Source: JAGXOF01 sp046545575 (GTDB taxonomy: Bacteria; Chloroflexota; Dehalococcoidia; SZUA-161; SpSt-899). Taken from it: a stretch of DNA of 15,883 bases. The stretch's first letter is position 1, and each line of letters starts with the position of its first letter. Positions 7,176 through 14,330 of this stretch are shown piece after piece. Location: the NCBI GenBank assembly GCA_046545575.1, contig JBKGZM010000046.1:1-15883 (forward strand), given 5' to 3'. The notes beneath the pieces are model-generated. The model searched no databases. It had not been told where the DNA came from and saw only the letters and a list, made by a program, of their open reading frames with translations. The translations under genes and the position numbers were made by a program.

Positions 7176-8684
7176 TCATTCACTGAACACCCTTACTCGC
7201 CGGTGGGGCTCCTTACCTGTGCTTTCGGAACTCAGGGCATGTCTTACTATGAGCTCATGCTGTAAGCGGCGAATAAATGAGTTCGTAGGGCTCAGCTCCA
7301 GGGGATCGCTTCCCTGCTTGACCGCGTTGATTGCCTCTTGAGCTTCCTTCAGGGCTGTTGTGACAGCGTCAGGGGCCGCTCGTGTATCGTAGATGTCGGT
7401 CAGGCTTTTCTCCACTTGCGAAGGGGTATTGCTTCTCAAGACGTAAACCGGGATCTTTCTTTCCTCAGCGGCATTTAGGATTTGGAGGTTCTTCCGGTAA
7501 TGATTCTTGCTGATCATCAGGAGATCAGCGGAATCAAGGTTATCAACGACATTCATAGGAAGCTGCAGTTTCTCAGCCACCTTTTCCAGCCGGTTGCGGT
7601 CGATACCGAATGGGAAAATCCTTTTCGTGGTCAAAGTTTTGGCAGGTTTTACATCATGCTCTGCTTGCACTACCGGGGAGGAAGCTTTCCTTTTGGTTTG
7701 GATTTTGCCGTCTTTTCCGAACCAGCGTTCCTCTGTTTCCGTCTTTTGACCACGGAGTATGGCGTCGACTGTCCTGGATACATCAGGGTGGATGGCGACG
7801 CGGTCCCAGCTCTGTATTTCAGCCACGATGTCAAAGGTGGGTGGTGCTTTTCTTTCCAGAATGGATTTCTTTGTGCGCCGCCGGCGTGCCTCTTCGTCGC
7901 CGAGTGTCACTGACTGAATACCACCCACGAGGTCAGCGAGGGTCGGGTTCATGATCAGGTTTTCCAGCGTGGTGCCGTGTGCTGTTCCTACGAGCTGTAC
8001 TCCGCGTTCGGCAATAGTACGAGCAGCCTGGGTCTCAAGTTCGGTGCCGATCTCGTCGATGACGATTACCTCTGGCATGTGGTTTTCCACTGCCTCGATC
8101 ATTACAGCATGCTGCATTGAAGGCTCGGGAACCTGCATTCTTCGTGCGCGACCAATGGCGGGGTGTGGTATATCGCCATCTCCGGCGATCTCGTTGGAGG
8201 TATCGACGATAACCACTCGCTTGTTCAGATCGTCGGCGAGCACGCGGGCTGTTTCACGCAGCATCGTTGTCTTGCCGACTCCCGGGCGTCCCAGAAGCAT
8301 AATGCTCTGTCCTGATTCTACCAGGTCCTGGATGAGGTCTATGGTGCCGAAGACAGCCCGCCCCACACGGCATGAAAGTCCTATTATCCGCCCGGTCCGA
8401 TTACGCATTGCCGAGATACGGTGCAGGGTCCTCTCGATGCCGGCGCGATTATCTCCGCTGAAATTGCCCAGATGGGACACCACATGGTCGATATCTTCCA
8501 TGGTAACTTCGGAAGAGCTGAGAAGCTCTTGCTCGTCTGAGTAACGGGCTTCCGGCTGCCGTCCCAGGTCAAGCACTACCTCCAGTAACGAATGGCGATT
8601 TTCCTTATGCCATAGAGGCCGGGCGATATGCGGCGGCAAAACGCTGAGAAGTATGTCCAGGTCATCGGTAACTATTTTCTGCAT
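7176..8684 (-). CDS. AAA ATPase with C-terminal R3H domain (SpoIIIAA/Ycf45 type)
   Basis: The product has 502 residues. Residues about 1-120 form the N-terminal part typical of the SpoIIIAA-like family. The ATPase core carries Walker A LGRPGVGKTT (131-140), DTSNEIAGDGD (161-171), Walker B VIVIDEIG (206-213) and the sensor-like GTAHGTTLENL (233-243). A linker rich in Lys and Thr (about 312-352) leads to a domain at about 353-440. The C-terminus (about 466-500) is an R3H domain, SFIRRLQHELIVRH followed by STGKEPHRRVRVF, which is expected to bind single-stranded nucleic acid. Relatives are annotated as R3H-domain nucleic-acid-binding proteins; the cellular role is not established. ATG at 8684 has gaggagg 6 bases upstream, inside the 3' end of pdxT, with a 13-bp overlap. 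It is probably the last gene of the pdxS-pdxT transcript. Confidence 0.92.
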   Translation of the reverse strand: MQKIVTDDLDILLSVLPPHIARPLWHKENRHSLLEVVLDLGRQPEARYSDEQELLSSSEVTMEDIDHVVSHLGNFSGDNRAGIERTLHRISAMRNRTGRIIGLSCRVGRAVFGTIDLIQDLVESGQSIMLLGRPGVGKTTMLRETARVLADDLNKRVVIVDTSNEIAGDGDIPHPAIGRARRMQVPEPSMQHAVMIEAVENHMPEVIVIDEIGTELETQAARTIAERGVQLVGTAHGTTLENLIMNPTLADLVGGIQSVTLGDEEARRRRTKKSILERKAPPTFDIVAEIQSWDRVAIHPDVSRTVDAILRGQKTETEERWFGKDGKIQTKRKASSPVVQAEHDVKPAKTLTTKRIFPFGIDRNRLEKVAEKLQLPMNVVDNLDSADLLMISKNHYRKNLQILNAAEERKIPVYVLRSNTPSQVEKSLTDIYDTRAAPDAVTTALKEAQEAINAVKQGSDPLELSPTNSFIRRLQHELIVRHALSSESTGKEPHRRVRVFSE

Positions 8685-9265
8685 TTTTCCCTCCTCTCTG
8701 CCATACTCAGAAAGTAGGCGTGAAAACGGGTATCGTTTGTGAGTTCAGGATGGAAAGAGGCAACCAGGATATTGCGTTGCCTTGCGGCTACCGGGGTTCC
8801 ATCGGGGAGTTTGGCTAGAATCTCCACGTCTGGACCTGTATCCTCGATCCAGGGGGCACGGATAAACACCGCATGGAATGGCGGCTCACCGAGTGCTGGT
8901 ACAGGGAGGTCGATTTCGAAGCTATCCACCTGGCGACCGAAGGCATTGCGTCGGACTACGATATCCATTGCGCCCAGCGCTTGTTCTCTGAGTCCGATTG
9001 CCTCTCTAGCCAGTAGTATCATGCCTGCGCAGATTCCGAAAACAGGTAAGCCATCTGTGATATGTCTCTGTAAAGCGTTTGTCAGTTCGTAGTCATTCAT
9101 CAACCTGCTGATGCTGGAGCTTTCGCCGCCGGGAATGATAAGTCCGTCCATCTGCTCAATCTGGCGAGGTAGACGGATGAGAATAGCCTCCGCCCCTATC
9201 TGAGTCAAGCATTTCTCATGCTCAACAAACGCTCCCTGTAAAGCCAATACGCCGATTTTCTTCAA
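8672..9265 (-). CDS. pdxT: Pyridoxal 5'-phosphate synthase glutaminase subunit
   Basis: PdxT releases ammonia from glutamine and passes it to PdxS for pyridoxal phosphate synthesis. It is a class I glutamine amidotransferase. I choose TTG at 9265, giving 197 residues that open with MKKIGVLALQGAF as in the family. A longer GTG start at 9328 would add 21 residues unlike the family and would run through the REP-like hairpin region. The GGESS element is at 47-51, the nucleophile Cys79 is in FGICAGM, and the catalytic His172 and Glu174 are in SFHPELT. The stop overlaps the start of the AAA-R3H gene by 13 bp. It lies 128 bp downstream of pdxS with a hairpin in between, which might adjust the ratio of the two subunits. 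Confidence 0.95.
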   Translation of the reverse strand: MKKIGVLALQGAFVEHEKCLTQIGAEAILIRLPRQIEQMDGLIIPGGESSSISRLMNDYELTNALQRHITDGLPVFGICAGMILLAREAIGLREQALGAMDIVVRRNAFGRQVDSFEIDLPVPALGEPPFHAVFIRAPWIEDTGPDVEILAKLPDGTPVAARQRNILVASFHPELTNDTRFHAYFLSMAERREKCRK

Positions 9266-9317
9266 CGTGGAACACCTGGTGTCATGCAACCTTTGGAGTG
9301 AGTTAGAGGGGTTGGGA

Positions 9318-9357
9318 ATCACCCTCACCTTAATCCTCTCCCCTCAAGGGAGAGGAA
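9318..9357. repeat. REP-like hairpin element
   Basis: The core is a perfect 9-bp stem, tcctctccc (9334-9342) with gggagagga (9348-9356), and a 5-base loop. It is preceded by the pattern atcaccctcacctta. As I recall, similar C-rich blocks followed by a tcctctccc/gggaga hairpin occur as dispersed intergenic palindromes in many bacterial genomes. It lies in the 128-bp gap between pdxS and pdxT. No T-run follows the stem on the minus strand, so it is unlikely to be a simple terminator. Confidence 0.6.
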
Positions 9358-9393
9358 ACTTTTATGGTCAGCTATGAAAGGTAGTCTCAAAAA

Positions 9394-10272
9394 CTATCCT
9401 CTAGTCGCCATGATCTCATTTTCGGGGATGTTTCCTATCTCCAGTCCCGGCATAGCTTCTCCCAGGTCCCTGGAGGCCTCTGCAATAAGTTGCGGATCCT
9501 GGTAGTGTGTCGTTGCCTTGACAATGGCTTTTGCCCTTGTCTCGGGGTTGGAGGATTTGAAAATACCTGAGCCTACGAAAACACCCTCTGCGCCCAACTG
9601 CATCATCAGAGCTGCATCCGCTGGTGTGGCTATCCCCCCAGCGGCGAAGTTCACCACCGGAAGTTTGCCGGTTCGATGCACTTCCTGGACCAGTTCAAGG
9701 GGGGCCCCCAGGGACTTGGCTTCAGTGCCCAACTCATCTTCCGACATGCTCTGGATTTTGCGCATATTGCCCATCACCGCTCTCATGTGCCTTACCGCTT
9801 CAACGACGTTTCCTGTCCCGGCTTCACCCTTGGTCCTCATCATAGCCGCTCCCTCAGCGATGCGCCGAAGAGCCTCGCCTAGGTCGCGGCATCCACATAC
9901 AAAGGGCACCTTAAAATCATGTTTCCAGACATGATTTGCCTCATCCGCAGGGGTAAGGACCTCTGATTCATCGATATAGTCTACACCCAGGGACTCAAGA
10001 ACCTGTGCTTCAACGAAGTGCCCGATGCGGCATTTCGCCATCACGGGGATACTAACCGCGTTCATTATCGCCTGAATTACGGTAGGATCGGCCATGCGAG
10101 CTATGCCACCAGCGGCACGTATATCAGCGGGCACCCTCTCCAGGGCCATCACAGCGCATGCCCCCGCCTCTTCAGCGATTTTGGCCTGCTCCGGGGTTAC
10201 AACATCCATAATAACCCCGCCCTTCAGCATCTGGGCCAAGCCTGTTTTTAGCGTCCATGTTCCTTTTTCCAT
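9394..10272 (-). CDS. pdxS: Pyridoxal 5'-phosphate synthase synthase subunit
   Basis: PdxS condenses ribose 5-phosphate, glyceraldehyde 3-phosphate and ammonia from PdxT into pyridoxal 5'-phosphate. It is a (beta/alpha)8 barrel that assembles into dodecamers. The 292-residue length is normal. Visible active-site elements are Asp23 in GGVIMDVV, Lys80 in VMAKCRIGHF (first Schiff base), the VDYIDESEVLTPAD stretch, Lys148 in MRTKGEAGTG (second lysine), and the phosphate-binding FAAGGIATPADAA and GVFVGSGIF. ATG at 10272 matches the usual N-terminus. It is the promoter-proximal gene of the pdxS-pdxT-ATPase unit. One of its substrates, glyceraldehyde 3-phosphate, is made by TpiA, also encoded in this window. 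Confidence 0.98.
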   Translation of the reverse strand: MEKGTWTLKTGLAQMLKGGVIMDVVTPEQAKIAEEAGACAVMALERVPADIRAAGGIARMADPTVIQAIMNAVSIPVMAKCRIGHFVEAQVLESLGVDYIDESEVLTPADEANHVWKHDFKVPFVCGCRDLGEALRRIAEGAAMMRTKGEAGTGNVVEAVRHMRAVMGNMRKIQSMSEDELGTEAKSLGAPLELVQEVHRTGKLPVVNFAAGGIATPADAALMMQLGAEGVFVGSGIFKSSNPETRAKAIVKATTHYQDPQLIAEASRDLGEAMPGLEIGNIPENEIMATRG

Positions 10273-10319
10273 CGTATTGGTCCACTCAGTTATTATATTG
10301 ATGTACTACACCCAAAGAT

Positions 10320-10348
10320 ATTGTACAATTGTGGCATAGTAAACGCAA
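10320..10348 (-). promoter_or_regulatory. Promoter for pdxS-pdxT
   Basis: On the minus strand TTGCGT (10348-10343) and TACAAT (10325-10320) are separated by 17 bp. Transcription would begin near 10313, leaving a leader of about 40 bases before the pdxS ATG. The spacing is ideal and both boxes are close to consensus. Confidence 0.7.
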
Positions 10349-10360
10349 GGTTAACGGGAA

Positions 10361-10390
10361 CTGCACTTGAAATCCTTGTTAGTGGATAAT
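10361..10390 (+). promoter_or_regulatory. Weak candidate promoter for gmk
   Basis: A good -10 box GATAAT (10385-10390) lies 21 bases before the gmk ATG. The best-spaced -35 candidate is CTGCAC (10361-10366), 18 bp upstream, which is a poor match; TTGAAA (10367-10372) is only 12 bp away. A promoter is expected in this divergent gap, but the exact -35 is unclear. Confidence 0.35.
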
Positions 10391-10410
10391 AGAATGAAAA
10401 GGCTGTAATT

Positions 10411-11013
10411 ATGTACAACGAACCAAATCCTCTTCTGATCGTTCTATCAGGCCCGTCGGGTGTGGGGAAGGATGCGCTCATTTTGAGGATGAAGGAACTC
10501 GGGCATGACTTTTTCTACGCTATAACTGCGACAACGAGGCCGCAGCGGTCAACCGAGGTTGATGGGGAAGACTACTATTTCGTTGGAAGGGAGAGATTTG
10601 AGGGGATGAGAGAGGAAGGGGAGCTTCTCGAATGGGCTGAGGTATACGGGCACCTTTATGGCGTGCCAAAGCAACCTGTCAGGGATGTTCTCCGTGAGGG
10701 CAGGGATGTAATGGTTAAAGTCGATGTTCAGGGAGTGGACAACATCAAACGAATCGCTCCTGAAGCGGTGGCCATCTTTGTCTCTCCGCCGTCGATGGAG
10801 GAACTCCATCGACGGCTCAGGCAGCGGAAAACGGAGTCGGCAGAGGCTTTGGAGAGACGCATCAGGGAGGCTGATGAGGAAATACAACGCCTGCCCGATT
10901 TTGATTACGTTGTGGTAAGCCATACGGGAGATATGGATACGACGATATCGCAGATTTCATCGATAGTTACAGCCGAGAAATGCCGGACAAAACAGAGGCG
11001 GGTTGAGCTCTAG
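10411..11013 (+). CDS. gmk: Guanylate kinase
   Basis: Gmk phosphorylates GMP to GDP with ATP in the cytoplasm. The 200 residues are normal for the family. The P-loop is SGPSGVGKD (13-21), with Asp after the Lys where Ser or Thr is more usual. The GMP-binding region has ITATTRPQRSTEVDGEDYYFV (38-58), and ELLEWAEVYGHLYGVPK and the DVDVQG-type segment VKVDVQGVDNIK follow. The FVSPPSMEELHRRLRQR lid region is intact. The ATG at 10411 has aaaagg upstream at a suitable distance. A perfect 12-bp inverted repeat lies within the coding sequence at 10788-10816. The permease gene follows after 12 bp and is probably cotranscribed. Confidence 0.96.
   Translation: MYNEPNPLLIVLSGPSGVGKDALILRMKELGHDFFYAITATTRPQRSTEVDGEDYYFVGRERFEGMREEGELLEWAEVYGHLYGVPKQPVRDVLREGRDVMVKVDVQGVDNIKRIAPEAVAIFVSPPSMEELHRRLRQRKTESAEALERRIREADEEIQRLPDFDYVVVSHTGDMDTTISQISSIVTAEKCRTKQRRVEL
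10788..10816. repeat. Perfect inverted repeat inside gmk
   Basis: Arms gccgtcgatgga (10788-10799) and tccatcgacggc (10805-10816) pair without mismatch around a 5-base loop. They encode part of the SPPSMEELHRRL segment. The repeat is seen directly; a function for it is not supported by anything else in the window. Confidence 0.7.
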
Positions 11014-11025
11014 ATAGAGGTTTTA

Positions 11026-12480
11026 ATGCACAGGGTCCCGAGTCAGAAGCCAGGAGATACTGTACTGCGGCGAAGGCGCTTTAGCACGCGCCTTCGCCGC
11101 GTTCTTGGAGTGCCGGAACTCTTCGCCGCCGGCTATGGTAATGTAGGCTCCTCGATATACTACGCCCTTGGTGTGGTGGCGGTGGTGGCGGTGGGGGCTA
11201 CGCCGGTTGCGCTATTCGTTGCAGGACTTTTCTTCATTTGTACTGCTCTGACCTATGCCGAGGGCGCTGCCATGTTTCCCGAGGCAGGCGGATCAGCAAG
11301 CTTTGCCCGGCACGGATTTAATGAGTTCGTAAGCTTCACCGCTGGCTGGGCGCTTATGCTGAGCTACATCGTCACTATCGCTATTTCCGCCTATACTATG
11401 TCTCCCTATCTGGGATACTTCTGGGAGCCGCTCAAGGAGTCACAGGTTATTGGCACCCTCTTTTCCATCGGCATTGTGATTTTCCTGATGGTAATTAACA
11501 TACTCGGAGCGAAGGAAAGCGGTATCGTCAATGTACTTGCCACCATCATAGACCTGCTAACACAGGCCGTGCTTGTGATATTGGGGTTCTTTTTCATTTT
11601 CAGTTTGCCAGTGCTGTTTGAGAATATGTTTGGAAACGGGCACTGGCCCGGCATGGGAAATCTCATATTTGGTATTGCACTTGCCTCCATAGCGTATACG
11701 GGAGTGGAAACCATTTCACAGATGGCCGAGGAAACCCGCCTTCCGCAAATGCGCGTACCCAGGGCGCTTGTCTACATGATGGTCGCAGTGGTCATAATCT
11801 TTTCCTGCATTTCCGTTATTGCCCTTTGTGCCATGACTCCCCAGGTCCTGGTAGATGAGTGGGCTCGCGACCCGGTGGCGGGAATCGCCAACAATTTGCC
11901 TTTTGAGTGGATGCGCAGTTTCTTCGAGCCTCTTGTTGGGATACTGGCGGCGACTATACTGCTTATTGCCACCAACGCCGGTCTCATGGGCATTTCCCGC
12001 CTGAGCTTCTCTATGGGAGGGCATGGTCAGCTTCCCTCGGTCCTTACTCGTATACACTCCCGGTTCCGGACACCTTATATCTCGCTGATTCTGTTTACCG
12101 TGATAGCGGTCGGGATATTGATACCCGGCATGTTTTCCTCCGGATTCTTCCTCGATCTGGGGGCATTGTACACCTTTGGGTCTCTCATGGCGTTCATGCT
12201 GGCGCATGCTGCTATTCTGAGGCTCAGGCACAAAAGACCTGACTGGACTAGACCATTCAGGATTAAAGGGAATATACACATAGCGGGGCGTGATTTTCCC
12301 GTAACCACTATCATCGGACTTGGTGCCACTGCGCTCGTCTGGGTGGTTGTGCTCATACAACAGCCGTATGCGAGATATGTCGGTTTTGCCTGGCTGGCTA
12401 TTGGGCTGATGGGTTATGTTGTATACCAGCGACGGTCCAACCTTTCCGTGATGAGAAAGCGGCGGTATCAGGGAGAATAG
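11026..12480 (+). CDS. APC-superfamily amino acid or polyamine permease
   Basis: This 484-residue integral membrane protein has about 12 hydrophobic segments beginning near residue 40. The first segment carries the unwound substrate-binding motif of the superfamily, AAGYGNVGSSIYYALG (34-49), and a conserved AEETRLPQMRVPRAL loop follows the sixth segment. Such proteins take up amino acids or amines, usually with protons. The substrate cannot be told from sequence. The basic N-terminal 30 residues (several Arg) are predicted to be cytoplasmic, as is the basic C-terminus ending in MRKRRYQGE. ATG at 11026 has agagg upstream and lies 12 bp after gmk. The early coding region contains a 13-bp perfect inverted repeat, which may affect translation. 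Confidence 0.9.
   Translation: MHRVPSQKPGDTVLRRRRFSTRLRRVLGVPELFAAGYGNVGSSIYYALGVVAVVAVGATPVALFVAGLFFICTALTYAEGAAMFPEAGGSASFARHGFNEFVSFTAGWALMLSYIVTIAISAYTMSPYLGYFWEPLKESQVIGTLFSIGIVIFLMVINILGAKESGIVNVLATIIDLLTQAVLVILGFFFIFSLPVLFENMFGNGHWPGMGNLIFGIALASIAYTGVETISQMAEETRLPQMRVPRALVYMMVAVVIIFSCISVIALCAMTPQVLVDEWARDPVAGIANNLPFEWMRSFFEPLVGILAATILLIATNAGLMGISRLSFSMGGHGQLPSVLTRIHSRFRTPYISLILFTVIAVGILIPGMFSSGFFLDLGALYTFGSLMAFMLAHAAILRLRHKRPDWTRPFRIKGNIHIAGRDFPVTTIIGLGATALVWVVVLIQQPYARYVGFAWLAIGLMGYVVYQRRSNLSVMRKRRYQGE
11067..11100. repeat. Perfect inverted repeat in the 5' coding part of the permease gene
   Basis: Arms gcggcgaaggcgc (11067-11079) and gcgccttcgccgc (11088-11100) are perfect 13-bp complements around an 8-base loop. 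The stem starts 41 bases after the ATG and encodes the Arg-rich N-terminus. In mRNA it would be a very stable hairpin near the start of translation. Whether it regulates anything is unknown. Confidence 0.7.
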
Positions 12481-12530
12481 GGCAGTGTTGCATTTACCTG
12501 TATAATGTAGGAGGAAGGATTGGATATCTG

Positions 12531-13361
12531 TTGTCACAGGGATTAGCCTTTGGAACCGCAGGAATTCCGCACAGCTCGAGATCGCAAACTGTTCAGGCTG
12601 GAATAGTACGCATTCATGATCTCGGACTCGGCTGCATGGAGGTGGAATTTGTGCGGGGTGTGAGTATGAATTCGGATGTGGCCGTGACAGTGGGTGAGGT
12701 GGCCAGAAAATTTGGTGTAAGGTTAACCGCTCACGGTCCGTACTTCATAAACCTGAATTCGCAGGAAGAAAAGAAGGTAGCAGCTAGCCGACAGAGGATT
12801 TTGCAGACTGCCCGGGTTGCATCCACATTTGGGGGATTAGGGGTTGTGTTCCACGCTGCTTTCTATATGAAACAGTCCCCGGATGTGGTGTACGAAACAG
12901 TCAAAAAACACCTTGGCGAAATCGTGGAACAGTTGAACAGTGAAAGTAGAGAGGTTTGGATAAGGCCCGAGACGACAGGGAAGCTGGGCCAGTTCGGCAC
13001 ATTAAGTGAGATATTGAGGCTCAGCAGTGAGGTGGAGGGGGTCGCTCCGTGCATTGATTTTGCGCATCTGCACGCGCGAACCGGCAGGTATAATTCCTAC
13101 AGGGAGTTCTCCCATGTTCTGGACCAGGTAGAGGAGAGGTGTGGTCGGCAGGGATTGGATAACATGCATATTCATGTTTCCGGCATCGATTATGGCCCAA
13201 AAGGTGAGAGGAAGCATCTGACCCTCAAGGAATCCGATTTCAAGTATATAGAGTTTCTTCAGGCACTTAAGGACTATGAGGCTAAGGGTGTGGTAATATG
13301 TGAGAGCCCTAACCTGGAGGAAGATGCTTTGTTACTGCAGAGTATCTACAGCGGACTATGA
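12531..13361 (+). CDS. Endonuclease-IV-like TIM-barrel metalloprotein
   Basis: This 276-residue protein belongs to the AP-endonuclease-2/endonuclease IV (xylose isomerase-like) barrel family. Most zinc-site residues of E. coli Nfo have counterparts in order: His68 in AHGPYFINL, His108 in VFHAAF, Glu147 in RPETTGK, Asp176 and His179 in CIDFAHLHAR, His215 in HIHVSG, and Glu258 in ICESP. The DRH motif of Nfo is replaced by ERKHL (226-230), so the Asp ligand is shifted or lost. A DNA-repair AP endonuclease is plausible, but this branch could act on another substrate. The start is TTG at 12531; ggaagg lies 12 bases upstream, rather far. No in-frame ATG would keep the FGTAGIP opening strand. Downstream gene: pyrD after 36 bp. 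Confidence 0.82.
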   Translation: MSQGLAFGTAGIPHSSRSQTVQAGIVRIHDLGLGCMEVEFVRGVSMNSDVAVTVGEVARKFGVRLTAHGPYFINLNSQEEKKVAASRQRILQTARVASTFGGLGVVFHAAFYMKQSPDVVYETVKKHLGEIVEQLNSESREVWIRPETTGKLGQFGTLSEILRLSSEVEGVAPCIDFAHLHARTGRYNSYREFSHVLDQVEERCGRQGLDNMHIHVSGIDYGPKGERKHLTLKESDFKYIEFLQALKDYEAKGVVICESPNLEEDALLLQSIYSGL

Positions 13362-13397
13362 ATGCAGCCCAGATGATTTGTGTCGAGGTAGGGTAAT

Positions 13398-14330
13398 ATG
13401 GATATCTCGGTACAGCTAGCACCTCAAAATGAGCGCGGCTTGCTCTTGCCTAATCCGGTTGTCGCGGCCTCGGGGACCTTCGGGTATGGAACGGAATATT
13501 CCGAAGTTATGGACTTCCAGCGCCTGGGGGCTATCATCTCAAAGGGAATAACGCTGAGTCCCCGTCGAGGGAATCCACAGCCACGTTTGGTAGAAACCCC
13601 CGCAGGGCTCCTGAATTCCGTTGGCCTGGAGAATATCGGCGTTGAAGCCTTAATCCGGGAGAAAGCCCCGATTTGGGCGACCTGGCAGGTGCCGGTGATT
13701 GTTAACATCGCAGGAGAGACCGTCGAGGAATATGTTCAAGTAGCGGGTATTCTGGATGGAGTGGAAGGCATCAGCGGGATAGAGGTAAATATCAGTTGCC
13801 CCAACGTCGAAGCAGGCGCAATGGAATTCGGGACTGATCCTGAAATGGCAGCACAGGTAACCGCTGCGGTCAAAAAAGAAACGAGGTTGCCGGTCATCGT
13901 CAAGTTGAGTCCCAATGTAACCGACATTTCCGAGGTTGCCCGAGCGGTTGCTGCTGCCGGTGCTGATTGTTTGACCGTAATAAACACCTTCAAGGGCATG
14001 GCTATCGATGTTGGACAGCGGAAGCCTGCGTTGGGGAATATCTCCGGTGGACTTTCCGGCCCGGCGATCAAGCCCCTTGCTCTGTATATGGTTTACACAG
14101 TCGCACACGAAGTCGAGATTCCGGTCATCGGATGCGGTGGCATTTCATCAGCTTATGATGCCCTGGAGTTTATCATGGCCGGCGCCAGCGCTGTTCAGGT
14201 GGGTACAGCTACCTTCACCGACCCGCAGGCTATGTTGCGCATCGTAGAAGGCATTGAGGAATATCTTGTTAGAGAAGGTTTTGAAAGCTTGGGAGCACTA
14301 ATCGGCATGGGGCATTTTGATAAATCATGA
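13398..14330 (+). CDS. pyrD: Dihydroorotate dehydrogenase, class 1B type
   Basis: PyrD oxidises dihydroorotate to orotate in pyrimidine synthesis with FMN. The 310 residues and the catalytic Cys134 in VNISCPNVEAG assign it to class 1, and the overall pattern (LAPQNERGLLLPNPVVAASGTFGYG at the start, ISKGIT with Lys49, NSVGLENIGVE, GGLSGPAIKPLAL and GCGGISSAYDALEFIMAGASAVQVGTA) is that of class 1B. Class 1B enzymes usually pair with PyrK, an iron-sulfur and FAD subunit that passes electrons to NAD. No pyrK is present in this window, so it must be encoded elsewhere or be absent. ATG at 13398 has gaggt upstream. The stop overlaps the start of comF by 4 bp. Confidence 0.95.
   Translation: MDISVQLAPQNERGLLLPNPVVAASGTFGYGTEYSEVMDFQRLGAIISKGITLSPRRGNPQPRLVETPAGLLNSVGLENIGVEALIREKAPIWATWQVPVIVNIAGETVEEYVQVAGILDGVEGISGIEVNISCPNVEAGAMEFGTDPEMAAQVTAAVKKETRLPVIVKLSPNVTDISEVARAVAAAGADCLTVINTFKGMAIDVGQRKPALGNISGGLSGPAIKPLALYMVYTVAHEVEIPVIGCGGISSAYDALEFIMAGASAVQVGTATFTDPQAMLRIVEGIEEYLVREGFESLGALIGMGHFDKS

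Noticed and set aside
7165..7177. Small palindrome between the PAP2 gene and the AAA-R3H gene as a shared terminator
   Set aside because: The stem is 5 bp with a 3-base loop, lacks a T-tract and overlaps a stop codon.
9266..9328. N-terminal extension of pdxT to a GTG start
   Set aside because: The extra 21 residues are not typical of PdxT, and the family N-terminus begins at the TTG chosen.
12501..12506. TATAAT upstream of the endonuclease-IV-like gene as a promoter
   Set aside because: The -10 match is perfect but the -35 position (about 12478-12483) has no resemblance to consensus, so I do not call it.
11716..12537. Minus-strand reading frame of 273 codons opposite the permease gene
   Set aside because: It is hydrophilic antisense of membrane-segment codons, with no family pattern and no ribosome binding site that I can see.
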